DNA of 56,482 bases from Fretibacter sp964410285 (GCA_964410285.1 CAYPFR010000013.1:1-56482); one strand, 5' to 3'. Positions 6,936-16,933 are shown, counted from the first letter of the stretch. Numbers and translations are program-made. Notes: generated by a model from the sequence alone, not told the origin.

Positions 6936-8300
6936 ATGAGCCCCAAAACACGCGGCGAAATATCCGAGAGTGAACTGGCGCCTGTCCTTGAGCGGATTTT
7001 GGCCCGCGCCAAACATTACGGCGCCGATCAGGCAGACGCTATCGCTACCCATGGCCGATCGCTGTCGGTGAGTGTGCGTGACGGCGCGCTGGAGGATGTC
7101 GACAATAGCGAAGGCAAAGACATCGGCCTGCGGGTTATGATCGGCCGCCGCCAAGCCAGCGTATCTTCTTCTGATCTCTCCTCGCTATCGCTTGACAAGC
7201 TCGCGGAGCGGGCCGTAGCCATGGCCCGCCTTGCCCCTGAAGATCCTTATTGCGGCCTTGCGCCTTCCGAGCTTTTGCAAAACACGCCGCCGGAACTAGA
7301 ATTATATGACACGACGGAGACAACGCCCGCCAAGCTAAAAAACCGCGCGCTGGGGGTGGAAGCTGCGGCGCGCGCCGTCAAAGGCGTAACCCAAGCCGAA
7401 GGTAGCTCTGCCAGTTGGTCAACCTCCGCGATTTTCTTTAAAACCAGCCATGGGTTTTCTAGCGGCTGGCGTAGCTCTCGCCACGGGCTATCCGCCGTAG
7501 CCATCGCGGAAAAAGACGGCGCAATGGAACGTGATTACGCGTTTGAAGGCGCGCGCTGGCTTTCCGACTTACCCCCTATCGAGGCTATTGGCGGAGAAGC
7601 GGGCGAGCGCGCTGTCGCCCGTCTTGGCGCGCGGCAAATGGACTCGGGCGCCATGCCCGTGCTTTTTGAACGCCGCGTGGCGAATTCTCTTGTCTCGGCC
7701 TTATTCGGGGCAATTAACGGCAATGCGATTGCGCGCGGCATTTCTTTTCTCAAAGACTCCCTGAATCAGGACCTGTTTCAGCCAAATATTATGATTATTG
7801 ATGACCCCCTCATTCTGCGCGGGCATGGCTCGCGCCCATGGGACGGCGAAGGCGTTGTCACGCGCCGTCATAATATTATTGAGAATGGCAAGCTCACGAG
7901 CTGGCTTTTAAATTGTTCAACCGCGCAGCAGCTCGGCCTGAAAACAACAGGCCATGCCATGCGCGGGATTGGCGGCTCGCCCGGTATTTCTTCGACCAAT
8001 AGCTATCTTTGCAATGGGGTTCAAACGCCCGAGCAGCTAATGCAAGAGATGGGCGCAGGTCTTTGGGTGACGGAAATGTTTGGCCCATCCCTTAATAATA
8101 ACACAGGAGATTACTCGGTGGGGGTGGCCGGCTATGAGATTAAAAATGGGCAGCGCGGGCGCCCCGTCAGTGAGATCACAATCGCGGGGAATTTGCTTGA
8201 GATGTTTAAAACATTGGTGCCCGCGAATGACCTGATCATGGACGGCAGTAAATGCTCGCCGGCCGTGCGGGTGGAAGGGTTAATGATTGCCGGAGGCTGA
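6936..8300 (+). CDS. pmbA: PmbA (TldE) metalloprotease-like subunit
   Basis: PmbA/TldE pairs with TldD in a cytosolic protease that trims small peptides such as microcin precursors. The frame shows the family's N-terminal GADQADAI, the GLRVMIG strand and the C-terminal EITIAGNLLEMFKTLV and VRVEGLMIAGG blocks. It lacks an HExxxH motif, as expected for the non-catalytic partner; no tldD is in the window. Start choice is uncertain: ATG 6936 is used, GTG 6924 is possible, and neither has a strong ribosome-binding site. Confidence 0.93.
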   Translation: MSPKTRGEISESELAPVLERILARAKHYGADQADAIATHGRSLSVSVRDGALEDVDNSEGKDIGLRVMIGRRQASVSSSDLSSLSLDKLAERAVAMARLAPEDPYCGLAPSELLQNTPPELELYDTTETTPAKLKNRALGVEAAARAVKGVTQAEGSSASWSTSAIFFKTSHGFSSGWRSSRHGLSAVAIAEKDGAMERDYAFEGARWLSDLPPIEAIGGEAGERAVARLGARQMDSGAMPVLFERRVANSLVSALFGAINGNAIARGISFLKDSLNQDLFQPNIMIIDDPLILRGHGSRPWDGEGVVTRRHNIIENGKLTSWLLNCSTAQQLGLKTTGHAMRGIGGSPGISSTNSYLCNGVQTPEQLMQEMGAGLWVTEMFGPSLNNNTGDYSVGVAGYEIKNGQRGRPVSEITIAGNLLEMFKTLVPANDLIMDGSKCSPAVRVEGLMIAGG

Positions 8301-9387
8301 GCCGATATGTGTCCCCTTTGACGAGGACTTACGGCTGATTGCCGAGGCGGTGAAAACCGCCGGAGAGATCGCACGCCGCGCGTTTGACGGCAATGCCTCT
8401 AAGGTCTGGGACAAATCAGAGAACCACCCCGTGACCGACGCCGATATCGCCGTGAATGATTATCTTGCAAAAACCCTTTTGGCCGCTCGGCCCGGCTATG
8501 GCTGGCTCTCGGAGGAAACCAAAGATGACCACTCGCGCCATGCCTGCCCGCGCACATTTGTCGTGGACCCAATTGACGGCACGCGGGCTTTCATTGACCG
8601 CTCGCCCAATTTTGCCGTCTCGGTGGCTGTGGTGCAAGACGGCGCGTCTATTGCCGCCGCGCTATACAACCCACTGACTGACGAAATGTTTTTAGCGCAT
8701 AAGGGCGGCGGAGCGACGCTGAACGGCGCGCCAATCGCCCCGAGCAATCAGGCCGTTCTTAAGGGCTGCTCTATGATTGGCTATCCGCGAAAATTTCGCC
8801 GCCTTGGCTGGCCTGATATGAATGTCACAGTCGCCAATTCCATGGCTTACCGCATTGCTCTTGTGGCCTGCGGTAAGGCAGATGCCACTGTCGCCTTTAC
8901 ACCCAAATCAGATTGGGACCTTGCCGCTGCGGAACTGATCGCCCGTGAGGCCGGCGCGCTCGTGACCAATCTGAAGGGCAAGCCCTTTGCCTATGATCAA
9001 AAAAGCACCTCTGAGAATGGCGTGATTTGTGCTGGCCCTCACCTCATGCCTTTGATAAGTAAGCGCGTGAAAACACTGATGGAAGACGCGGATCGTTCTG
9101 ATAATCCATCCAAAGACTTTGCCTTTATGGGGACCCGTATGACTGACCGTAAAAATCCGAACCAATTGCTTCACATTGTTTTTGGCGGGGAACTCGTTGA
9201 CCCAATGAAGACCGAGTTCATTGATATCTCAAAAATGGATTTTGTAGGCGCCTATCCCAATTACGAGCAGGCACATGCCGCTTGGAAAGGCGCGGCCCAG
9301 CGCACAGTAGATAATGCCCATATGCGCTATTTCATTTTGCATGCCCATGAGTTGATCGACCCAGATAAAGACGGCTTCATTGGCTAG
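8287..9387 (+). CDS. Inositol monophosphatase-family phosphatase fused to DUF4170
   Basis: A 366-residue fusion. Residues about 10-265 are an inositol-monophosphatase/CysQ-type phosphatase with the metal motifs WLSEET, VDPIDGTRAF and SDWDLAAAELI. Residues about 290-366 are a DUF4170 domain (LLHIVFGGEL to RYFILHAHELIDP), which is usually a separate small gene beside this phosphatase in alphaproteobacteria. The start appears to be TTG 8287, with GGAAGG eight bases upstream and overlap into the pmbA end; no in-frame ATG or GTG is nearby. The next gene is an MsbA-like exporter. CysQ-like or IMPase-like specificity is unresolved. Confidence 0.88.
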   Translation: MPEAEPICVPFDEDLRLIAEAVKTAGEIARRAFDGNASKVWDKSENHPVTDADIAVNDYLAKTLLAARPGYGWLSEETKDDHSRHACPRTFVVDPIDGTRAFIDRSPNFAVSVAVVQDGASIAAALYNPLTDEMFLAHKGGGATLNGAPIAPSNQAVLKGCSMIGYPRKFRRLGWPDMNVTVANSMAYRIALVACGKADATVAFTPKSDWDLAAAELIAREAGALVTNLKGKPFAYDQKSTSENGVICAGPHLMPLISKRVKTLMEDADRSDNPSKDFAFMGTRMTDRKNPNQLLHIVFGGELVDPMKTEFIDISKMDFVGAYPNYEQAHAAWKGAAQRTVDNAHMRYFILHAHELIDPDKDGFIG

Positions 9388-11164
9388 CCGCAAACCCGCG
9401 AGCGCTGACCGTATTCTAATTGCCCGCTTGTGGCGGGAATATATCTGGCCGCAAAAAAGACGGCTGTTAATCGCCGCAATATTTATGATTGTCCTTGCCG
9501 CGGCCACCGCGAGCTACGGCCTTGTCATTGGCTATATTGTGGATCAGGCCAATTTGATCGCCAGCGATGAGAGCAAGGCTGGCCTATCGCGGGCGCGCGA
9601 ATATGCTAAAATTGCACTGCCGCTTTTACTCGGGATTACGCTGATATCTGGAATTTCCAATTACATTTCGCGCATTTTTGCTAATGCGGCCGCCTTACAT
9701 GCCGTCGGAGATATGCAAAAGCAGATGATCGCCAAAACCCACGGCGCGGATTACGCCAGCTTCGCCCGCGAGCCCATCGGCAATCTGATTTCCAAATTTA
9801 CAAATGACATTAGCGTCGTCTCTGCGGCGCTGGTGCGGGCGCTCTCCAATGTCGTAAAAGACCTACTCACGATCGCCTTTGTGCTCGTGATGATGATCTG
9901 GAGCAATTGGCAACTTACCTTGATGATATGCGTCTTATATCCCCTTGCAGCTTGGCCGATTATCACCATCTCCAAACGGCTTCGCGGGGATGCGAAAAAC
10001 GTGCAAGAGCATATTGGCACGATCACCTCACAGCTTAAGGAAAGTCTGGGCGGAGCGCGTATGGTGCGCGCTTACGGGCTTGAAGGCCATGAAACCCGCA
10101 GGCTTAACAAAAGTTTTGACGAGCGCATTCGCCGCTATCTTAAACTCATTACCGAACAAGCGCGCGTAGACCCGATTTTGGAAGTGATGGGCGGACTGGC
10201 GATTGCTGGCATCGTCATTTTTGGGGTTTACCAAGTCAGCGCGGGTCTGGCCAGCGCCGGTTCCATCGCTGCCGTTCTCACATGGGTGTTAATCCTCTCC
10301 CCGCGCATTCGCGCGCTAGGCACGCTGAATAATGCCGTCCAAGAAGGCCTCTCCGCGCTCACCCGTATTTTTGCCGTCATCGACGAAACCCCGACCATCG
10401 TTGATAGCCGCGGCGCGCGAGCGCTGACCTCGCCTAAAGGCAAAATTGCGCTAGAGAATGTCAGCTTCACTTACGCCGACGGCGCGCCAGCCCTCAGCGG
10501 CGTCAGCCTCACCGCACGTCCAGGAGAGACCATTGCACTTGTTGGCCCGTCTGGCGGGGGAAAGACAACGCTCATGAACCTTATCCCCCGCCTTTATGAC
10601 GTCACGGGCGGGAGCGTAAAAATCGACGATCAGGACGTTCGCGATCTCACGCTTTCCAGCCTCAGAGGGGCAGCAGCGCTTGTTTCCCAAGACGTGACTT
10701 TATTTAACGATAGTATTGCCGCCAATATCGGATTTGGAAACCAGAGCGCACCGCACAGCGAGATCATACACGCCGCCAAGGCCGCCGATGCCCACAGTTT
10801 TATTACCGCGCTCCCCAGCGGTTATGACACGGTTCTTGGCGAGGACGGCGGGACGCTCTCGGGCGGTCAGCGGCAACGCATTGCGATTGCGCGCGCAATC
10901 CTGCGCGATGCCCCTATTTTGCTACTCGATGAGGCGACCTCCGCGCTCGATACGGCATCGGAGGCAAAGGTGCAGGCGGCGCTGGAGCGTCTCTCGAAAG
11001 GGCGCACAAGTATCATCATCGCCCACCGCCTTTCGACTGTGACCAAAGCCGATAGGATTTACGTGATTGATAAAGGCCGTATTATCGAGAGCGGCACCCA
11101 TGGGCAGCTTCTGAAAAAACGCGGCGGGCTCTATGCCAAGCTACGCAAAATGCAGCAGGCCTAA
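9380..11164 (+). CDS. MsbA-like ABC exporter (fused permease-ATPase)
   Basis: A 594-residue half-transporter: six membrane helices in residues about 20-320, then an ATPase domain. Walker A GPSGGGKTT is at 389-397, the signature LSGGQ near 493, Walker B LLLDEATSALD follows, and the switch histidine is in AHRLST. The architecture fits the MsbA lipid A flippase group; other lipid or peptide substrates are possible. The start appears to be TTG 9380, overlapping the phosphatase-fusion stop. It closes the MarR operon and its 3' end overlaps divL by four bases tail-to-tail, leaving no room for a terminator between them. Confidence 0.92.
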   Translation: MASRKPASADRILIARLWREYIWPQKRRLLIAAIFMIVLAAATASYGLVIGYIVDQANLIASDESKAGLSRAREYAKIALPLLLGITLISGISNYISRIFANAAALHAVGDMQKQMIAKTHGADYASFAREPIGNLISKFTNDISVVSAALVRALSNVVKDLLTIAFVLVMMIWSNWQLTLMICVLYPLAAWPIITISKRLRGDAKNVQEHIGTITSQLKESLGGARMVRAYGLEGHETRRLNKSFDERIRRYLKLITEQARVDPILEVMGGLAIAGIVIFGVYQVSAGLASAGSIAAVLTWVLILSPRIRALGTLNNAVQEGLSALTRIFAVIDETPTIVDSRGARALTSPKGKIALENVSFTYADGAPALSGVSLTARPGETIALVGPSGGGKTTLMNLIPRLYDVTGGSVKIDDQDVRDLTLSSLRGAAALVSQDVTLFNDSIAANIGFGNQSAPHSEIIHAAKAADAHSFITALPSGYDTVLGEDGGTLSGGQRQRIAIARAILRDAPILLLDEATSALDTASEAKVQAALERLSKGRTSIIIAHRLSTVTKADRIYVIDKGRIIESGTHGQLLKKRGGLYAKLRKMQQA

Positions 11165-13608
11165 TTCACCACACGCAAGTTTAGCTCGGGATGGGCCGCG
11201 TCAGTAGGGGCCTCCTTGGGCAAATAACATGTCACATGTGTACCCTCGCCTTCTTCCGACTCTAGCTCCACCCAGCCGCCATGCGCCTCGACAAAGCGCT
11301 GCACGAGGGCAAGCCCCAAACCGGTTCCCCCGCGCGAGCTTCGGAAGCTCTCAAAGACTTGGGGTTGGCGCTCGGACGGTATGCCAACGCCGTCATCTTT
11401 CACCCAGAGGCTAATGCCGCCGGCTTCAGCCTTCATTGCGCCCAATATGATCTGACCGCCCGGCTTTGTGTAGCGCAGCGCATTGGACAAAAGATTATAC
11501 ACAACCTGCTTAAGACGGGTTTCATCGGCGCGGATGATGCCGATATCTTTGGGGCAATCAAGCTTCAGTGATATTTTTGTATCCTCAGCCTTGGTGGCCA
11601 CATAGTCCAGTGCATGATCAAGCATATCGTAAATCCGCACGTCGCCCAATTCAAGGTCAAGCACATTGGCCTCAATCGCTGCAATATCCAAAATATCATC
11701 AATTGATTTTGCGAGATCCTCTGAGGCGCTTTGGATGGCAAAGACATATTCCGATTGCTTGTCATTAAGCTCGCCGGCGGCATTACTTTGCAAGAAATCC
11801 GCATAGCCTGAAATGGTAGTGAGCGGCGTTCGAAGCTGGTAGCTGACATGACCGACAAATTCCGATTTTAAGCGGTCAGCCTGCTCTAGGGCCTCCGCGC
11901 GCTCAAGCAAAGCTGCTTCGGCTTGGCGTGCGCGCGTCACGTCATCCCACGCAATTAAGGTCGCGCCGTCCGGCAAAGGCCGGGAAAGCCATGTGAGAGT
12001 CTTATCCTCAGCGGTTTTGATCTCGCCTTCTATGTGGCGGCGCACCTCAGGATTCGGGTCAGTTGTGCGGGCCGCCATTTCGGACCAAAAGGCCTTGTCT
12101 CCAAAACGCGGTAAGCTATGCTCTATGATGTCGCGAAAACGCGGCGTATCTTTCAGCACATCTTCGGGAATATTCCAAAGCTGCCCGAAAGCGGCATTGT
12201 GAATTTTAAGCCGCCCATCAGAGCCAAAAACCGCAATCCCTTCAGAGAGCCGGTCTAGGGTCGTCTTTTGTACATTTATCAATGTACCAAGCTGGCTTTG
12301 AAGGGTCACCGTCTGGGTAATATCGGAAAATAATAGGGAAATGCCGCCGCGCGGGTCGCGAAGGCGCGCGAGCCTGATTGTGCGCCCATCCGGCAGACCC
12401 CATATTTCTGGCGGCATCTCATCGGGCCAATCGGTGTAAAGCGCCAATTCACCGGCTTTCCATTCTGCAAAATCGGATTGCTCAGGCACGAGGCGTTTTT
12501 CGCGCAAATGATCAAGCCACTCGCTATGTCCGGGACGGTCCTTAAACCAGCCGTCCTCAAGCGAAAACAGAGTCGCAAAAGCGGTATTGTGAAAGCTCAT
12601 ACGCTTATCCGCGGAAAAGATAACAATGGCCTCTTCCATCGTATTGAGAAGTTCGTCATGGCCGCGGATATGCCGCGTCAAAGCTTGGCGCAGGCCGTCC
12701 GCCTCAGTGGCGTCCGTTGCAATTCCCGCCGCGCCGCCTGACACGGGAAAGACCGTTAAAGTCATTGATTTACGCTGACCGTCAATCACAATCGGGCGAT
12801 TGCCCTCAACCCGAGCGCCCGTCACAAGCGCCGTTTGCGCCTCGTCTTTGGCCGCAGGGTCAAGGTGGGTTTGGTCCTCCAAGACCGCCTCAAGGCTGCT
12901 TGCGCCCACCGCCGAAATATAGGCTTCATTCACCCAAGTCAGGCGGCCCGCGCCGGAAATACGCCAGAACGGAAACGGCGCGCGGCTCATCATTTCAACA
13001 AAGGCCACGGGATCATTTTCGGCTGTAACGCGGTGATTTTCAAAGCGGCCAATGGCTGTGCGTTCATCTTCGCCGCGAATGGAGGCATCTTCAAGCCAGA
13101 GCACAACTTGGCGTCCAGCAGGACGCCCATCTGCCTCAATGACATTCCCGCCGGGCAGGACAATCGTGACTGAAAAGGGCTCGCCTGTTCTGCGTAGGTT
13201 TGTCAAATTATAGCGTAGAGTCGCGGAGGTGGGATCCTCCCCGATCGTGTCCAAATCCGCAAGGCCGTCAAGTACGCGGTTCACAAATTCTTTTGGGCGT
13301 CCGCTCTCGGCAAAACGGCCCACTGATGCCAAAGCCGCAGGCGAGCCATACATGCGCGGCTCACCCCAGCCGTGCCCCACGCTCGCCGCCGTTTCTTCCC
13401 AAACAAGAATGAGGCCCGGATAGCTGCTGAAAATCGCCTCCGAGGCCGCAAGGCGTTGGTCAAGATCAGAGGCGCGGCTTTTCCAGCCCCGGTTTTCAGG
13501 AGAGGCGCCGACGCGAGAGCGCAGCGCAAACAAAAGTGAGACGAGCGCCAGCAGCACAGCGCCCGAGACGAGCGCGAGGTAAATTTGCTGTGTCGACTCG
13601 GACAACAA
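11161..13608 (-). CDS. divL: DivL-type PAS sensor kinase with tyrosine in the H-box
   Basis: An 815-residue protein: one N-terminal membrane helix (residues 8-30), several PAS-like domains, then HisKA and ATPase domains. The phosphoacceptor motif reads VSYQLRTPLT, with Tyr590 where kinases have His. That substitution is the hallmark of Caulobacter DivL, which controls CckA and cell-cycle progression at the pole. ATP-binding features are intact (NLLSNALRYT, DDGVGI, GTGLGLALV). The length is close to Caulobacter DivL. It is transcribed leftward behind glmM. Confidence in orthology rests on the H-box, the PAS architecture and the lineage. Confidence 0.93.
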   Translation of the reverse strand: MLSESTQQIYLALVSGAVLLALVSLLFALRSRVGASPENRGWKSRASDLDQRLAASEAIFSSYPGLILVWEETAASVGHGWGEPRMYGSPAALASVGRFAESGRPKEFVNRVLDGLADLDTIGEDPTSATLRYNLTNLRRTGEPFSVTIVLPGGNVIEADGRPAGRQVVLWLEDASIRGEDERTAIGRFENHRVTAENDPVAFVEMMSRAPFPFWRISGAGRLTWVNEAYISAVGASSLEAVLEDQTHLDPAAKDEAQTALVTGARVEGNRPIVIDGQRKSMTLTVFPVSGGAAGIATDATEADGLRQALTRHIRGHDELLNTMEEAIVIFSADKRMSFHNTAFATLFSLEDGWFKDRPGHSEWLDHLREKRLVPEQSDFAEWKAGELALYTDWPDEMPPEIWGLPDGRTIRLARLRDPRGGISLLFSDITQTVTLQSQLGTLINVQKTTLDRLSEGIAVFGSDGRLKIHNAAFGQLWNIPEDVLKDTPRFRDIIEHSLPRFGDKAFWSEMAARTTDPNPEVRRHIEGEIKTAEDKTLTWLSRPLPDGATLIAWDDVTRARQAEAALLERAEALEQADRLKSEFVGHVSYQLRTPLTTISGYADFLQSNAAGELNDKQSEYVFAIQSASEDLAKSIDDILDIAAIEANVLDLELGDVRIYDMLDHALDYVATKAEDTKISLKLDCPKDIGIIRADETRLKQVVYNLLSNALRYTKPGGQIILGAMKAEAGGISLWVKDDGVGIPSERQPQVFESFRSSRGGTGLGLALVQRFVEAHGGWVELESEEGEGTHVTCYLPKEAPTDAAHPELNLRVVN

Positions 13609-13673
13609 GGTTAGATTTCCCCAATCCTATCAAAACCTTCGCAGATAACCCTGAGAAGCGCTGACAGCGCCTG

Positions 13674-13691
13674 AACGCCAAGCGTGGCGTT
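13674..13691. other. Small hairpin between glmM and divL
   Basis: AACGCCA-AGCG-TGGCGTT forms a seven-base-pair stem, with TTTTAT only on the plus-strand side. No rightward gene ends here, so a terminator role is doubtful; it may shape the divL leader. Confidence 0.3.
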
Positions 13692-13731
13692 TTATATCGG
13701 ATTCTTAGAGCATTGAAAGCTCTTTAAGCGC

Positions 13732-15096
13732 CTAGGCCGCGATCTCTCGGATAATATCGGCGATGCCTTCGGTAATGCTATCAACCTTACCGAGATCATC
13801 CCCCTCTGCCATAACGCGAATAACGGGCTCTGTGCCCGAGGCCCGCACAAGAATACGGCCGGAATTCCCCAGATCGACCCGCGCGTCTTCAATGGCAGAT
13901 AACAGACGCGCGTCCATCATGGGCGACACGCCCGCATATGTCACATTTTTGAGCATTTGCGGGACCGCCTCAAAGACTTTCAGGACTTCGGAGGCTGGTC
14001 TTTCGCGCCGCTTGATTTCCGCCAACACCTGTAGCGCGGCCACGGTTCCGTCGCCCGTGGGAGAAAAATCTGTTAGCAGCATATGCCCCGATTGTTCGCC
14101 GCCCACGTTATAGCCATCTTCGCGCATACGTTCGGCGACATATCGGTCCCCGACATTTGTACGTACAAGTTTAAGGCCGGCCCCATCCAGATAACGTTCA
14201 AGTCCAAGGTTTGACATCACAGTCGCGACGATCCCCGGCTTTTGCAGCATATCCTTGTCCCGCCAGCCCGTACCAATCAGCCCCAGCAGTTGATCACCAT
14301 CAATGATCGTGCCTTTTTCGTCACACATAATCAGACGATCAGCATCACCATCCAGCGCAATCCCCAAATCAGCGCCTTGCGCAACCACGGTTTTAGCCAT
14401 GAGATCAGTCGCCGTTGATCCGCAGTTTTGATTAATGTTTAAACCGTTCGGATTAATGCCAATGGGGATAATTTCTTCCGCCCCAAGCTCCCAGAGCGTT
14501 TCCGGCGCTGTTTTATAGGCTGCGCCATGCGCACAATCGATAACGATCTTAAGCCCCGACAAATCAAGCCGCTTGGGAAAGGTGGACTTCACTTTTTCAA
14601 TATAGCGGGCCTGAACATCCTCGAACCGCCGCGCCCGCCCAAGATTTTCAGAGGTCGCGAGCCCCTGCTTCCAGCGCTCTTGACTAATCTCTTCAATCTC
14701 GCGCTCAGCCTCGTCGGATAGTTTTCGTCCATTAGGGCCAAAGAACTTAAACCCATTATCGTAAAATTTGTTGTGGGAGGCGGTAATCATAACGCCCAAA
14801 TCAGCCCGCATAGTGCGCGTCATCATGGAGACCGCAGGCGTTGGTATGGGTCCAAAAAGTTTCACATCCATCCCCACGGAAATAAACCCCGCCGTCAAAG
14901 CTGTTTCAATCATATAGCCCGAAAGACGGGTATCTTTTCCGATCACGACAGAGGGACGCTTGCTTTGCGCGTTTTTAAGGAAATATTTTCCCGCCGCCAT
15001 TCCCAAACGCATAACATTATCAGGCGTCAATTTTTCGACATTGGCCTTGCCTCTGACGCCGTCAGTTCCAAAATATTGCTTCTTGGTAGAGCTCAT
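13732..15096 (-). CDS. glmM: Phosphoglucosamine mutase
   Basis: GlmM converts glucosamine-6-phosphate to glucosamine-1-phosphate for UDP-GlcNAc, peptidoglycan and LPS. The 454-residue protein starts with YFGTDGVRG. It has the phosphoserine loop ITASHN (Ser107), the metal loop DGDADR, the sugar loop GGEQSGH and the phosphate-binding RASGTEPVIRV. Length and motifs are complete. A GGGGGA ribosome-binding site precedes the ATG. It lies upstream of divL and downstream of a GDP-mannose synthesis gene on the same strand, consistent with an envelope-precursor cluster. Confidence 0.97.
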   Translation of the reverse strand: MSSTKKQYFGTDGVRGKANVEKLTPDNVMRLGMAAGKYFLKNAQSKRPSVVIGKDTRLSGYMIETALTAGFISVGMDVKLFGPIPTPAVSMMTRTMRADLGVMITASHNKFYDNGFKFFGPNGRKLSDEAEREIEEISQERWKQGLATSENLGRARRFEDVQARYIEKVKSTFPKRLDLSGLKIVIDCAHGAAYKTAPETLWELGAEEIIPIGINPNGLNINQNCGSTATDLMAKTVVAQGADLGIALDGDADRLIMCDEKGTIIDGDQLLGLIGTGWRDKDMLQKPGIVATVMSNLGLERYLDGAGLKLVRTNVGDRYVAERMREDGYNVGGEQSGHMLLTDFSPTGDGTVAALQVLAEIKRRERPASEVLKVFEAVPQMLKNVTYAGVSPMMDARLLSAIEDARVDLGNSGRILVRASGTEPVIRVMAEGDDLGKVDSITEGIADIIREIAA

Positions 15097-15274
15097 GTCG
15101 TCCCCCTATTCTCTCTCAGGCCGCGATTGGCTATAGCCCGTTGCTGGGCAGCCCCTGCATTGGCGCAGCTGTCAGCCTTACCTTCACCTGACAGTATAAA
15201 TGCAACAAAAGGGTTAAAATAGGCACTTTAGCAGCTTGGCTTGAACTTATCACAGTCGCTGCCTTTGCGCCGCA

Positions 15275-16360
15275 TTACAGCAACTCTGTGCGGCCGCTCG
15301 ATTTTAGCTCTGTGACGACCTTTTTCACATCCTGTGAATGTTCCATATCCACAACCAATACGGCGCCGTCTTTTACAATAACCGCAAGATTTTTGACACC
15401 GACAAGGCTGACCATCGGCCCATCAGAGTGCACGAGGCAGCCGCTAGAGCCAATATTTATCGTTCCGTCCGGCACGCTCATGCCTGTTTCGTCCTGCGTC
15501 ACGCCAAAAAGCGCGCTAAAGGAACCAATATCATTCCAGCCTATATCACAGGGTACTATGGCCGCTTTTGTCGTTTTTTCCATGACTGCATAATCAATGG
15601 ACTCGGACGGGCAGGTTTCGAAACAGGCGCGGTCTAAATGCAAGCTGCTTCCCTCGGCTTTCGCGGCGTCAAATGCGGCGATGGCGGCCTGCATCAACTC
15701 TGGCTCAAAACGTTCAATCTCTGATAAAAAGGTCTCCGGGGAAAATAGGAATATTCCAGCATTCCACGCGAAATTACCAGACTCCAGATAGCGCTTGGCC
15801 GTCTCAACATCGGGTTTTTCCCGAAAGGCAGAGACAGCAAAGCTGCGGGTATCAATGGCCGCGCCGCGCTCAATATAACCATAGCCGGTTTCGGGTGCGT
15901 CGGGCGTAATTCCGAATGTCACCAAATGCCCTGAAAGCGCAGCAGAGGCGGCAGCGTTAACCGCATCTCGGAAGGCTTCAGGCTCCGTAACGTGATGATC
16001 GGCCGGCAGTAAAAGCACCAGAGTCCTCTCGCCGCTTTTGCGGCTATAGCCCTTGGCATATTGCGCCGCAACGACCGCCGCCGGCGCGGTGTTTCGCCCT
16101 ATGGGCTCTGTAATGATTGCAAGGGCCGGCGTACCAATTTCTTCCATTTGTGCATTGATGGCCGCTGAGTGGGCGGCGTTACAAATAAAGACAGGGGCGG
16201 TGAAATGCTCTCCGCTAACGCGCAACGCCGTATCCTGCACCATGGTATTCTCTGTGACGAGTTCAAGTAATTGCTTGGGCGCAGCGGCGCGCGAGGCAGG
16301 CCAAAGGCGGCTGCCGGCCCCGCCAGACATAATTACAGGCATGATCTTAAAGTCGCGCAT
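15275..16360 (-). CDS. manC: Mannose-1-phosphate guanylyltransferase
   Basis: Makes GDP-mannose from mannose-1-phosphate and GTP for polysaccharide or LPS synthesis. The 361-residue protein carries the nucleotidyltransferase signature MSGGAGSRLWPASR near the N-terminus, PKQLL, EPIGRNTAPA, LPADHHV and the later FREKPD and NIGSSGCLV regions. It is the short type, without the fused phosphomannose isomerase domain of AlgA/ManC bifunctional enzymes. GAGGTAAG precedes the ATG. Its product could feed the GT87/GT2 enzymes at 21-23 kb (inference). Confidence 0.93.
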   Translation of the reverse strand: MRDFKIMPVIMSGGAGSRLWPASRAAAPKQLLELVTENTMVQDTALRVSGEHFTAPVFICNAAHSAAINAQMEEIGTPALAIITEPIGRNTAPAAVVAAQYAKGYSRKSGERTLVLLLPADHHVTEPEAFRDAVNAAASAALSGHLVTFGITPDAPETGYGYIERGAAIDTRSFAVSAFREKPDVETAKRYLESGNFAWNAGIFLFSPETFLSEIERFEPELMQAAIAAFDAAKAEGSSLHLDRACFETCPSESIDYAVMEKTTKAAIVPCDIGWNDIGSFSALFGVTQDETGMSVPDGTINIGSSGCLVHSDGPMVSLVGVKNLAVIVKDGAVLVVDMEHSQDVKKVVTELKSSGRTELL

Positions 16361-16471
16361 AGCTTACCTCGCAGTTTGCACCAGCCTAACAACATTGGCT
16401 TTCGGTTACGTTAATGCGGGTGACGTTAAGTCGGGGTCCACGCAGCGCAGCGGTTTACCGTTAGGAAATGG

Positions 16472-16933
16472 CTAGCTGCCAAGGCTCACCGTGCCAAATC
16501 TGTAGCGCAGCAAGACACGGCAATTTTGCAAGGCCCCGCCTGCAGGCGGTTGAAACCGCCATCTCTCTACGGCTTCGCGTGCATTCTTTGGAAAGACATA
16601 ATCCGGTAATGCGCGCTCTACGGTAACGTTTTCAGTCTCCCCTGCAGCGCTCACATCAAGCCGAACGATCACCCATCCTTGCCGGCCTGATCTAAAGGCA
16701 CGAGAGGGATATTTGGGAAGATCGAAATCAATCGCGGCGAGTTTCTCTCCGCCCAAACAATCATCAGGGTTGGAATAACCTTTCACCCAAGGGTCGGGCG
16801 GATATTGGCTTTTCGGGATAAAAGCCTTTTCCCCGCTGGACGCGCAGGCCGCCATCAACAAAACAGCCGCACCCAAAGATACGGCCTTCAAGAAAGCCGC
16901 AGGCAAATGGCGGGTTATGACAGTTGGCCTCAT
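16472..16933 (-). CDS. Lipoprotein with TonB C-terminal domain
   Basis: A 153-residue predicted lipoprotein. The signal ends in LMAAC near residue 30, and residues about 70-150 are a TonB_C fold (YPSRAFRSGRQGWVIVRLDV, AVERWRFQPP). It lacks the Pro-rich periplasmic span and the inner-membrane anchor of a real TonB, so energy transduction is unlikely; such stand-alone domains may bind peptidoglycan or outer-membrane partners. The ATG overlaps the ptsH stop by four bases, so it is translationally coupled to the PTS genes upstream. Confidence 0.8.
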   Translation of the reverse strand: MRPTVITRHLPAAFLKAVSLGAAVLLMAACASSGEKAFIPKSQYPPDPWVKGYSNPDDCLGGEKLAAIDFDLPKYPSRAFRSGRQGWVIVRLDVSAAGETENVTVERALPDYVFPKNAREAVERWRFQPPAGGALQNCRVLLRYRFGTVSLGS

